Source: Actinomycetota bacterium (GTDB taxonomy: Bacteria > Actinomycetota > Actinomycetes > S36-B12). From it: a DNA stretch of 14,565 bases. The notes beneath the pieces were generated by a model. It saw nothing but the letters and a program-made list of their open reading frames with translations, did no database searches and was not told the origin of the DNA. The stretch covers positions 1 through 14,565 of the forward strand of contig CANJCG010000034.1 of the NCBI GenBank assembly GCA_947472655.1, in the 5' to 3' direction. The translations under genes were made by a program, and so were the position numbers. Below, piece after piece: positions 7,669 through 14,565 of this stretch. Each line of letters starts with the position of its first letter. Positions within the stretch are counted from its first letter, which is position 1.

Positions 7669-8778
7669 TTATAAACCCCTGATTACTTGACCATCCAGTG
7701 CCCGCTGCACAATTTCCAAATTGTTCCATCCGGGATGCAGTAATGCCCCTTCCCAAACTAAGTACACCGGAACAATCACAGCAACCAACCAGGTGCGGCG
7801 CCAGATTTTTTCAGCGCCAGCTGAGGCAATGCTGGCATGTGACACCCATGCGAAAATCGGTGCAATCACAATTAACCCAGCAATGCGCGACGCATCGATG
7901 GCGATGAGTGGGATAAGAAATGAAATTGCAAGTGCTTCGATCAGAAGCGCTCTTCCGATTATCGAGCTGCGGACATTTTAGTCAGCTAATACAACCCAAC
8001 CAATGCCGAGCACCGAGAAAACTGTGAACGGCAACATGGTCAAGTAGGTATGAAGAATTGCATCAAAAGGAATTGCTTTAAAGAGAGCGAATCGGTCTGT
8101 GCTACCGCCCCAAGCATCGGTAACTGCGTGCATTGCCAAAGCCCCTGCGGCTACTGCACCTATCGAGGTAACAAAGCGAATGATGCCACCGCGGTTCCAG
8201 ATCAACCAAGCCATTGGTAGCCAGGCGGTTAGGGCGAATAACGCGACTGACGAGTGGTTAAGAGCCAAAATAAACCAAGCAAGACTCGAGATCCAGACAC
8301 TGCGTGTCATGACTGCAATAGTCAAGGCAATAATCGAGATTGCGTCATATCCCCCAATCCACGTAAGTGCGATGGGAGCTAATGAGCCGCCAGCAACAAA
8401 AATGAAGGCCAGTTTGACTCTCGAAGTTGAGTCTTTGCGATACGCCATAAGCACAGGCAAAACAACTGCCACAGCCGAGAGTATGAATGCGAAAAACAGG
8501 TAGCGGTGGGCTGAGCTAAATCCGAGCGCGCCGCTGAGCCACGAACCAACAACATTTGAACGCAGGGAGGCGTCGCCCTCCGCTAGCAGCGGTGACTGCG
8601 AAATATCTTGCCAGTGCATCGCCCCGTCCCAGAGGCGATGCTATTCAGGATGGATTCCGATGCCAGTCTTCACAACCGTGATAAAAAGTGCTGCTGCGGC
8701 TAACGACAACGCGAAAACGAGGGGACTAGAGCTCGCAGCGCGTACTCGCCCTTTTAGCGATTCGAGGGGCTGTGCCAC
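7669..8778 (-). pseudogene. Decayed polytopic membrane protein gene with two in-frame stop codons
   Basis: The minus strand stays in one frame from 8778 to the TAA at 7669-7671 (369 codons) but is interrupted by TAG at 8641-8643 (codon 46) and TAA at 7978-7980 (codon 267). The segments hold 45, 220 and 102 codons. All three are rich in hydrophobic helices, and the hydrophobic pattern continues smoothly past each stop, so this was once a single membrane protein of about 8-10 helices. It resembles the multi-helix proteins of polysaccharide loci (GT-C, EpsG or Wzy style); I cannot name a family. GTG at 8778 is the likeliest start, with AGAGGA about 12 bases upstream; the frame is open to a GTG at 8841. 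The middle part could restart at ATG 8619, eight codons after the first stop, so an expressed 213-residue remnant cannot be excluded. Confidence 0.75.
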
Positions 8779-8908
8779 GTTTGAGATCCGTCCTCTTGAG
8801 TAGGACCCCCGTCCACAGCCGGTGGGAACACCAATGCGCACAAACTAGTCGAAATTTATGCGGGTGGTGTGGTGTCCGTGCCCTAGAAGCGTTGAAGTCG
8901 GGAAACTC

Positions 8909-8914
8909 TAGGAT
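8909..8914 (+). promoter_or_regulatory. Candidate -10 box (TAGGAT) for the GT2-FkbM cassette
   Basis: In the 136-bp divergent region 8842-8977 TAGGAT shares T, A, A and T with TATAAT. It would give a leader of about 55-60 bases containing the strong ribosome binding site at 8965-8971. TTACCT at 8915-8920, with TTGAAG 17 bases upstream, is a competing box. No unambiguous promoter is visible. Confidence 0.25.
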
Positions 8915-8964
8915 TTACCTTGAACATGCGAAAACGATGGCTGCGGCTTCACCTACCTGTTTCG

Positions 8965-8971
8965 AAAGGAG
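8965..8971 (+). promoter_or_regulatory. Strong ribosome binding site (AAAGGAG) of the GT2 gene
   Basis: AAAGGAG lies six bases before the ATG at 8978 and is the best Shine-Dalgarno match in the window, so it fixes this start. It contrasts with neighbouring genes that have none. Confidence 0.75.
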
Positions 8972-8977
8972 TCTTTC

Positions 8978-9775
8978 ATGCAGGATCCATCCGTAAGCAT
9001 CGTAATTCCGACGTTTAACCGGGCCGAAAAGCTTAAGAGAGCTGTTTCCTCGGCATTGAGTCAGACTCACAGGCAAGTAGAGATTCTCGTTGTTGACGAT
9101 GGTTCAACTGATAACACGCGAGATGTTTTATCGCAGTTTCATGACTCAAGGCTTTTAGTTGAATACCTCAGCGAAAATTCAGGAGGTCCATCAACTCCTC
9201 GAAATATTGGCGTAGGAATGTCTCGCGGGAAGTGGATAGCTTTTCTGGACAGCGATGATTGGTGGGAGCCGAATCACCTTGAGAATCAATTGTCAGCTTT
9301 GGAGCGTTCTGGTCTTCGAGCCGCGTGTGGGAATGCCTTTAATTATCCGGCGTTAAGGCCCAAGCCAGATGTTTCACCGAACGAACATTCGTTAATGGAA
9401 GTCCACCACGAAGTATTGCCCGTGCAGATTGACTTGTCTTTACTGATACAAGCGAATTTGATAATCACAAGTTCTGTGGTGATGCTTCGTGAAGATGTTT
9501 TACGAGCCGAAGGCTTTCCTTTACCGATTAATGGGCAAGTCTTTGAGGATTACGCCTTGTGGTTACGGGCAGCGACCTTCGGCAATTTTGTGGTGTGTGA
9601 TGAGATCTGTGTTCATTACCAAACCGATTCGCCTGATTCGTATGGTGCTCATCAAGGTCACGAAGATGCCCAGCGGAATACATTCTTTGAATTGCAAAAT
9701 TGGCTACGTAGGGTGACACCGGACACGAGTCTTGGCGTGTTGTCAGACTTAGGAGATGATGAGGCGGATTTTTAA
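8978..9775 (+). CDS. Family-2 glycosyltransferase
   Basis: A compact 265-residue cytoplasmic GT-A enzyme with a complete motif set. SVSIVIPTFNRAEKL (5-19) opens the fold and VVDDGSTDNT (38-47) binds the nucleotide. The DxD-type metal motif is FLDSDDWW (89-96), and FEDYALWLRA (189-198) holds the ED pair used as catalytic base. CVHYQTDSPDS near 211-221 is the usual tail element. There are no membrane helices. It most likely adds one sugar to a lipid-linked or surface glycan; donor and acceptor are unknown. The FkbM methyltransferase follows after 44 bp on the same strand, so the two probably share a transcript and the methyltransferase may cap or modify the sugar added here. Confidence 0.9.
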   Translation: MQDPSVSIVIPTFNRAEKLKRAVSSALSQTHRQVEILVVDDGSTDNTRDVLSQFHDSRLLVEYLSENSGGPSTPRNIGVGMSRGKWIAFLDSDDWWEPNHLENQLSALERSGLRAACGNAFNYPALRPKPDVSPNEHSLMEVHHEVLPVQIDLSLLIQANLIITSSVVMLREDVLRAEGFPLPINGQVFEDYALWLRAATFGNFVVCDEICVHYQTDSPDSYGAHQGHEDAQRNTFFELQNWLRRVTPDTSLGVLSDLGDDEADF

Positions 9776-9808
9776 AATAGAACGAATGAAAATGCTGGGA
9801 AAGCAGTT

Positions 9809-9814
9809 GAGGAG
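9809..9814 (+). promoter_or_regulatory. Strong ribosome binding site (GAGGAG) fixing a GTG start
   Basis: GAGGAG lies five bases before the GTG at 9820. Two nearby ATGs (9786 and 9792) are in another frame, and the methyltransferase frame has a stop just upstream, so this site decides the start. Confidence 0.7.
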
Positions 9815-9819
9815 TTTCA

Positions 9820-10542
9820 GTGGAAGTACCTTCAGGAAGGGTTGCGCAGACTCGAGCCGCGCTGAACCGTTTGTATAGTCGAATTTTTCACCGAAGTCGC
9901 AATCAACCCAAACCGCTTGACATCGACAGCTATGCGCAGTTCGGCGAGGATGTGTGCATACGCCATCTCTTGGGAAGCCGAAATGGAAGGTATGTCGACA
10001 TTGGTTCAGGCCATCCCATTTCCGGTTCAAATTCGTATGCGTTCTATAAACTTGGTTGGACGGGAGTTCTTGTTGATCCGCTACTTTCAAATGTGAGTGC
10101 ATCAAGAATTGCGCGAAAAAGAGATCGTGTACACCAAGCATGCGTGGGCATGCAGAGCGACAGTGTTGAATTTTTTGAATATGACGTGTATCAGTACTCC
10201 ACGACTTCAGCTGAGCGTGTGGAAGAGTTAAGAGCTCTTGGATACGAGCCGAAGATTCAATACATCTCTCCAACGATTCGACTCTCTGACCTAGAGATTT
10301 CTGCCTTGCCGACTGAACCTGTATTTTTAAGTATTGATGTAGAAGGCATGGAGATGGAAGTTTTGGAAAGCAATGACTGGGCGGCGTTTCTACCTGCTGT
10401 CATCGCGATTGAAGAGTGGGAAACCCCATTGGGCAAAGTCACAACAGTCATGACTTACCTAAAAAAGTTCGGCTACGAACTTGTTGCGGTCGTCGGAGTT
10501 ACTTCTGTTTATCAGCACCGCGATTACGCGCCAGTTAGTTGA
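9820..10542 (+). CDS. FkbM family SAM-dependent methyltransferase
   Basis: A 240-residue cytoplasmic methyltransferase. SYAQFGEDVCIRHLL (37-51) is the typical lead-in of the FkbM/Methyltransf_21 family. RYVDIGSGHP (57-66) is the SAM-binding glycine motif and GVLVDP (82-87) the acidic strand that contacts the SAM ribose. FLSIDVEGMEMEVLE (169-183) matches the family's characteristic sIDVEGxExxvL block. Relatives O-methylate sugars or polyketides, and in glycan loci they usually cap or decorate sugar residues, the likely role here. The first ~30 residues are basic and not conserved. GTG at 9820 has an excellent ribosome binding site. The TGA stop overlaps the stop of the convergent membrane protein gene by 8 bp. 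The methyl acceptor is not known. Confidence 0.9.
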   Translation: MEVPSGRVAQTRAALNRLYSRIFHRSRNQPKPLDIDSYAQFGEDVCIRHLLGSRNGRYVDIGSGHPISGSNSYAFYKLGWTGVLVDPLLSNVSASRIARKRDRVHQACVGMQSDSVEFFEYDVYQYSTTSAERVEELRALGYEPKIQYISPTIRLSDLEISALPTEPVFLSIDVEGMEMEVLESNDWAAFLPAVIAIEEWETPLGKVTTVMTYLKKFGYELVAVVGVTSVYQHRDYAPVS

Positions 10543-12313
10543 TTTTGAAGAGCTGCCAACGCTCATCGAGATCGGTGACAATCGGTTTGCCGAACAAAGT
10601 TGTGAGTTGATTCTCGACGGACTTAGGATCTTCAAATCCTCGAGTGTCTAAATGAACAGCGCAGAAGTCTTTGTCTTTGAGATCTTGCACCTGGAACCCA
10701 CTTATACCGTTAGTGAAAGCAAGCTGCCAAGAGCTGGCGTCGGTGTCGCGCATACCGCCATATGACCAACTCTTCTGGTTGTTGAGCAGCCCAACGGTGA
10801 AGTGTTCGTAGTCATTGAGGTCAGGGGCAGCAATTCCGTTCTCCGGATAAATCATTATCGGCAATTGGAAGATGCCGCACTCTTCGGGGATTGCTTGGTT
10901 AACAGCGATCGCATAATGCTGTGCTTGATCGTGAATTGCGCGACCGACCTTTGCGACATCGTCATATAGCGGTTTCCAAGGAATAACGCTGTCCATGATT
11001 GTGATGAAGATGATGAGTGCCGCCAGTGGGATCGCGATCACCTCGCGTTTGGTCCACTTCTTCCCAGCAATGGTTCCAGCAGCTCCGAGAACGAAGAGTA
11101 GAAGCATCAAAGGCAGGAGTCTGTTCCAGTCGCGAATTTGTGAGAGCACAAAATTTACGAGTAAGAAGTTCAAGCTCCATGGCGTGAAGAACAAAGTCAT
11201 CAGGACCAATAGATATGCGATGAAAGTCAATGGCGGACGTGGAGTGTTATCAATCTTGGTTGACAAGTTCAGAGCCCGCTTGCGTGAATATAAGACGAGA
11301 CCAACCAAGAAGACAATCAAGCAGGCAGTGGTGATCCACGTGCCGTAGTTCGTGACGAGGTTTTGCTCTTCAGCTGGGGCTTGCGAAAAGATTCCACCGA
11401 TCCAGTTGTTGTAACCAGAAAGCATTGGGTTGTACGGCGCAGGAAGCACACTGATTGCTAAATCACCGCCGTATTTCACGCTGTCCATCGGATCTCGTTG
11501 ACCTAAGTTCACCACGTCTGGATTTGCTGCCCTATTGATCAGGCTAGGCAGCAGGCCGATAATCGCCACGATTCCAACACTGATGAGCGGAAGGGCCCCG
11601 GCGAGTAGTCGCTTCGCACGGTCGCCTTGAGCGATCCGCCAAATAACCGCTGCGAACAGCATCATCGCGGTGAAGAACGCGTAATAGATTGCGCTCCAGG
11701 TTGCGGTGATCACCAAAATCACCAAGATCGCGATGTACTTACGTCGCTGCTTCTTATCTTCGGTCTTGAGCCAGCCTTGCATCCGACCTGAACCAACAAG
11801 CAAGGCAAGAATGACGCCGGCTACTGCACCGTAGAGCGTTGCGAGATAAAGGTGCCCGAGTGCACGACCCCAATGCCACGGAATAAACGTGAAAGCAAGA
11901 GCAAGCGCAATGGCGATGTAACCGCGTAATCCCATTAAGCGAATCGCAACATAGGCGAGCACAGCAACGAGCGGGAACGAAAGGATCAACAAAAGGTTGA
12001 TGCCGATATAGGGCTGACCAGTTAAAACGGAGACCAAGTGCGCGAATGTGTTCTGCGTGATGTCCAAGCCCGGGAAGTAATTCAGGTTCATTTCAAAGGG
12101 GAAGCCCCAGTGGCTAGTGATCTCGTATTGGGTCCAGTCCCAAGTTTCAGCATTGACATAGGTGGCCGTCATATCGCCGCCGCCCCAAGGAACGTTGATG
12201 TCCTTGAGGTTGGGCCAGAACACGATCATCGACATTGCGAAACTTATTAATGCAGTTGCTGTCACTTCAATTGTGGTGATCGTGCGAGAAGTGGCGTTCT
12301 TCATGAAGTTCAT
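10535..12313 (-). CDS. GT-C-like polytopic membrane protein with C-terminal extracytoplasmic domain
   Basis: A 592-residue protein. A first helix at about 16-34 is followed by a large loop with GGGDMTATYVNAETW (44-58). The loop runs on with SHWGFPFEMNLNYFPG (67-82) and Asp84; the position and acidic residues resemble the catalytic first loop of GT-C transferases. About ten more helices run to about 440, with GHLYLATLY (153-161) between two of them. The last ~145 residues are soluble, starting around DDVAKVGRAIHD, with CGIFQLPIMIYPENG at 479-493 and cysteines 479 and 551 that could pair outside the cell. The likely role is transfer of a polyprenyl-linked sugar onto a surface polymer. ATG at 12313 overlaps the upstream stop in TGATG, implying translational coupling; ATG at 12304 is a close alternative. 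The stop overlaps the FkbM gene by 8 bp. Confidence 0.8.
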   Translation of the reverse strand: MNFMKNATSRTITTIEVTATALISFAMSMIVFWPNLKDINVPWGGGDMTATYVNAETWDWTQYEITSHWGFPFEMNLNYFPGLDITQNTFAHLVSVLTGQPYIGINLLLILSFPLVAVLAYVAIRLMGLRGYIAIALALAFTFIPWHWGRALGHLYLATLYGAVAGVILALLVGSGRMQGWLKTEDKKQRRKYIAILVILVITATWSAIYYAFFTAMMLFAAVIWRIAQGDRAKRLLAGALPLISVGIVAIIGLLPSLINRAANPDVVNLGQRDPMDSVKYGGDLAISVLPAPYNPMLSGYNNWIGGIFSQAPAEEQNLVTNYGTWITTACLIVFLVGLVLYSRKRALNLSTKIDNTPRPPLTFIAYLLVLMTLFFTPWSLNFLLVNFVLSQIRDWNRLLPLMLLLFVLGAAGTIAGKKWTKREVIAIPLAALIIFITIMDSVIPWKPLYDDVAKVGRAIHDQAQHYAIAVNQAIPEECGIFQLPIMIYPENGIAAPDLNDYEHFTVGLLNNQKSWSYGGMRDTDASSWQLAFTNGISGFQVQDLKDKDFCAVHLDTRGFEDPKSVENQLTTLFGKPIVTDLDERWQLFKIN

Positions 12314-14010
12314 CAGTTATTCCAAGTCAATGTCGTGAGGCAGGCGTGCCCTGCAGATACCTGTGGGTTTGGCCAGGTGAAGTCGTAGCAGTTTGGTGCA
12401 GTGGGAAGAGTCTTGCTGGGTAAGCCAGTGATAAATGTGCGGATAGCAGGCATTGACTCTCCATACATTGCAATCGTGTTGGGCTTGATGCTTTCGAGGC
12501 GAGCGAGATCGTCGGCATTGAGTTCAGAGAAGAGTCCGATTCGATTTTCACCCCAGAGTTGCATCCCGGCAACTACGTAGAGTTCACGATCGCCGTTGAC
12601 CCAGTCACCTTGAACCCAGGTCAGAATTGTGTCGGAGTCTTTGGTGTTGGCCAATAGCCACTCTTGGGTGTTCACGGCAGTGTGCAGTTTCTCCGAGATT
12701 GGATTGCTATTGAAGGCCCAGTTGTATGGACTTAAGTAATACAAACCAAGTGGGCCGCGTGAGTTTTGCAGGAGTTGGCCGCCTGCTACCAAAATGCACA
12801 CTGCGACAAGGGCTGCATGAAGTGCGTACTTTGGTTTTCTTGTGAGTGCGAAAACTGCTGCCAATGCGACAAGAATCAGTGTAAACAGTTGGCCTGTATG
12901 TAGTCCTAAAGTTCCTGACCAGTGGCCAGCTACAAAGATAATGCTGATCGCTACTACGGCGGTGATTGTCTGAGTCACGGTCCAGCGGGTTCGAGCTGTT
13001 TGTGTCGTAGAGATGATGCTCAGCGCTAGACCAATCAGTGCAGGTGGCCACAGCATGGCTTGATACATCGGGGCTTCAAGCGCGATCCCACCCATGAGTG
13101 GGGAAAAGACCAGCATGAATCCGACGCTGCTGGCGCTGATTGCAAAGCCCAACTGTGCGGCGTGGTTGGACTTATTCGAGAACCAAAGAATCGCAGTAAA
13201 AATAAGGATGCTGAGGGGCACCAACAGTGAAATATCTTGCAGCCAAACCGGATTCTTGCTCGCGAAGTCACTGAGGTTAATTCCTTGCGCATCGAGATAT
13301 GCGCTGAACCAGTTGAGTTCGGGAAAAACAATCTTCCCGATTCCCAGAAATGCAATGAATGTGAGAATTGTTGCAATAGCTGCCACGAGGATATTTTTTG
13401 TTAACTCTGATGGTGTCTGTTTGATCTGGTATTTGCGCTGAAACTTCACGACTAGCCACACAACGCCAGCTAACAAAACGCCCGGCGGATTCACCATGAC
13501 AAGCCAACCCAAGATCACGCCGGCAGTTACTGCTGCTTTCTTGCTTTGGAATAAAGCGGTGGCGATCAGGGCACTTGTGCCAGCAAGTACTGCACCTGTG
13601 AGATATGGATTCGCCAGATAGCTCAGTGGAACAGAACTGAGACAGATGGATGCGGTGAGTACTGCGGCTATTGAAGTGCTCGTGAATTTCCTGATGGCAA
13701 TGTAAGCGCCAGCGATAAAGAGCAGTAGAAGCAATGCATGCCATATTGCAAGGCCAGCCCAGGTGCCAAACATGGTGGTGAGCAGATGGGTTGGCGCAAT
13801 AGTTCCAAGCCTGGTCCAGAAGTAGGAGTTGTCAAAGGCTCGGTCGCTCACCTCGCTCCCGAAAAGTCCAAGGCTTGTATAGAAAGAAGAGTCCGGCGTA
13901 TCCAGTCCAGCCCAACGCTGGGTGAGCAGACTTATGGCAATCCAAATCCCGGTAATCGAAGCGATATCGGGTAAGCGTTGTTTATTCACAACCTTCAACG
14001 AGGCTGACAT
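12313..14010 (-). CDS. GT-C/GT39-like polytopic membrane glycosyltransferase (putative)
   Basis: A 565-residue protein. Helix 1 (about 16-30) leads into a loop with LDTPDSSFYTSLGLFG (36-51) and DRAFDNSYFWTRLG (56-69). Such an acidic, aromatic first loop is the hallmark of GT-C enzymes (PMT, ArnT and relatives), where Asp40 would be the catalytic acid. About ten further helices run to about 415. The C-terminal ~140 residues are soluble, with TQEWLLANTKDSDTILTW (448-465), the same block type seen in the 740-residue protein, and cysteines 541 and 557 that could form a disulfide. ATG at 14010 begins 19 bp after the stop of the secreted protein gene and has no clear ribosome binding site, so it is probably cotranslated. 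The stop forms TGATG with the next gene. The exact substrate is unknown. Confidence 0.8.
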   Translation of the reverse strand: MSASLKVVNKQRLPDIASITGIWIAISLLTQRWAGLDTPDSSFYTSLGLFGSEVSDRAFDNSYFWTRLGTIAPTHLLTTMFGTWAGLAIWHALLLLLFIAGAYIAIRKFTSTSIAAVLTASICLSSVPLSYLANPYLTGAVLAGTSALIATALFQSKKAAVTAGVILGWLVMVNPPGVLLAGVVWLVVKFQRKYQIKQTPSELTKNILVAAIATILTFIAFLGIGKIVFPELNWFSAYLDAQGINLSDFASKNPVWLQDISLLVPLSILIFTAILWFSNKSNHAAQLGFAISASSVGFMLVFSPLMGGIALEAPMYQAMLWPPALIGLALSIISTTQTARTRWTVTQTITAVVAISIIFVAGHWSGTLGLHTGQLFTLILVALAAVFALTRKPKYALHAALVAVCILVAGGQLLQNSRGPLGLYYLSPYNWAFNSNPISEKLHTAVNTQEWLLANTKDSDTILTWVQGDWVNGDRELYVVAGMQLWGENRIGLFSELNADDLARLESIKPNTIAMYGESMPAIRTFITGLPSKTLPTAPNCYDFTWPNPQVSAGHACLTTLTWNN

Positions 14011-14029
14011 GGCAGTTGTGAGCTATTTC

Positions 14030-14565
14030 TTACTTGGAGTAAGTGGAGACGAGTTCGCCCGTTGCAAAGACTACAGACGGGCTGAACGTATTCGTACGCA
14101 ACTTTGCATTCATCCAGTCTGCGGTTTCTTGGTCGGTGATCTTGAGATCAAGACCGGTGTAGCTCGTGGTGGTCGTGTAGACGCTGGTCAACGTCTTTAC
14201 TGCGCCAATTTTAGCGATTGTGAAGAGGCGCCTATTGGTTTTATCGGCCATCACACAATCAACAACTTTAACTAATACGTCAACGGCAGGGTTCAAGCAG
14301 TTGATGAATTCACCGGTCTTTGAGTTGGTGATGCGTATCTGACCACCGGTGAACGTCGCGGTTCGCTGGCGAGCCACAACAGGGAAACTCGCTATGCCTT
14401 GAGTGCCATTGTTCTTGGTGGAATACACCGCTGGAAAAGCAGTAGAGAGCTTAATGTTGTTGTAATCCCAGGTAGACAAGATTCCTGGGCCTGTGGTGAA
14501 GGAGAATGAGCCAGTGGCTGGCACCGGTGCAGTTGGCGTATCAGCTTGGGCTGCTTGGGGCAGCG
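14030..14565 (-). CDS. Secreted protein, likely beta-rich actinobacterial surface protein (5' end outside window)
   Basis: The visible 178 codons start inside the gene. The first complete residues read LPQAAQADTPTAPVPATG. AQA followed by DTPT looks like a signal-peptidase site, so the signal peptide begins beyond the window. The mature part lacks membrane helices and has few charged residues: a Thr/Pro-rich start, then alternating hydrophobic/polar strands (FSFTTGPG, ASFPVVAR, ATFTGGQIRI). A two-cysteine loop (FINC to VVDC) may hold a disulfide, and SVYTTTTSY is a Ser/Thr run. The end, with LKITDQETADWMNAKL and FATGELVSTY, recalls the last strand pair of HtaA-like and related actinobacterial exported proteins, but I cannot confirm the family. 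There is no sortase signal or C-terminal anchor. The gene leads into two GT-C-like genes, so it may be a substrate or partner of them (inference). Confidence 0.7.
   Translation of the reverse strand, partial: LPQAAQADTPTAPVPATGSFSFTTGPGILSTWDYNNIKLSTAFPAVYSTKNNGTQGIASFPVVARQRTATFTGGQIRITNSKTGEFINCLNPAVDVLVKVVDCVMADKTNRRLFTIAKIGAVKTLTSVYTTTTSYTGLDLKITDQETADWMNAKLRTNTFSPSVVFATGELVSTYSK

Noticed and set aside
7978..8619. Annotating the middle segment as an ordinary 213-residue gene
   Set aside because: The same frame continues with membrane helices on both sides, so it is better read as part of one broken gene. Expression of the remnant is possible but unsupported.
7978..8643. Reassignment or programmed read-through of TAA/TAG in the broken membrane protein gene
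   Set aside because: Other genes here end in TAA and TAG, so both act as normal stops, and no recoding signal is visible. Decay is simpler.
8926..9018. A 30-codon upstream ORF (ATG 8926 to TAA 9016-9018) overlapping the start of the GT2 gene
   Set aside because: It could be a leader peptide, but it has no ribosome binding site and a frame this short is expected by chance.
9749..10273. A 174-codon minus-strand open frame across the FkbM gene
   Set aside because: The plus strand shows clear FkbM motifs and a strong ribosome binding site. The antisense product is Cys/His/Ser-rich and looks like a shadow.
1..14565. Transposase, integrase, direct repeats of an attachment site, CRISPR array, tRNA
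   Set aside because: I looked on both strands for these and found no supporting pattern. Island-like content alone does not show a mobile element.

Overview
The window looks like a cell-surface glycan or glycoconjugate locus from a bacterium with a compact, mid-GC genome. A streamlined freshwater or marine actinobacterium is my best guess. It rests on the exported-protein style, two starts that look leaderless (a TANNNT box six bases before ATG, no Shine-Dalgarno), GTG starts and near-absent intergenic space. No rRNA or housekeeping gene is present to prove it. Almost every gene is a glycosyltransferase, a sugar-modifying enzyme or a polytopic membrane protein of the GT-C type. I see no tRNA, rRNA, CRISPR array, transposase, integrase or classical rho-independent terminator.

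Layout from left to right. (1) A minus-strand pair, 1664 to 1: a GtrB/dolichyl-phosphate-mannose-synthase-like glycosyltransferase with two C-terminal membrane helices, followed after 2 bp by an NAD-dependent sugar epimerase/dehydratase cut by the window edge. (2) A minus-strand family-2 glycosyltransferase (2763 to 1828). It lies head to head with a plus-strand GT87-like membrane protein (2696 to 4129), which converges on and overlaps a 740-residue minus-strand GT-C-like membrane protein (6317 to 4095). (3) A plus-strand GT-B/CgeB-like glycosyltransferase (6430 to 7665). (4) A decayed minus-strand polytopic membrane protein gene (8778 to 7669), broken by two in-frame stop codons. (5) A plus-strand cassette of a family-2 glycosyltransferase and a FkbM-type methyltransferase (8978 to 10542), both with strong ribosome binding sites. 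(6) A minus-strand operon, 14565 to 10535: a secreted beta-rich-looking protein (5' end outside the window), then two large GT-C-like membrane proteins joined by a TGATG stop/start overlap.

How they may work together (inference): the cytoplasmic GT2 and GT-B enzymes build or decorate a glycan. The GtrB-like enzyme loads a sugar onto a polyprenyl phosphate. The multi-helix GT-C-like proteins, several with an extracytoplasmic C-terminal domain, transfer such lipid-linked sugars outside the membrane. The epimerase and the FkbM methyltransferase diversify the sugars. Frequent strand switching in blocks of one to three genes, overlapping 3' ends and one broken gene suggest a locus assembled and remodelled piecewise, not one long operon. 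No flippase, polymerase or chain-length regulator is recognisable inside the window.
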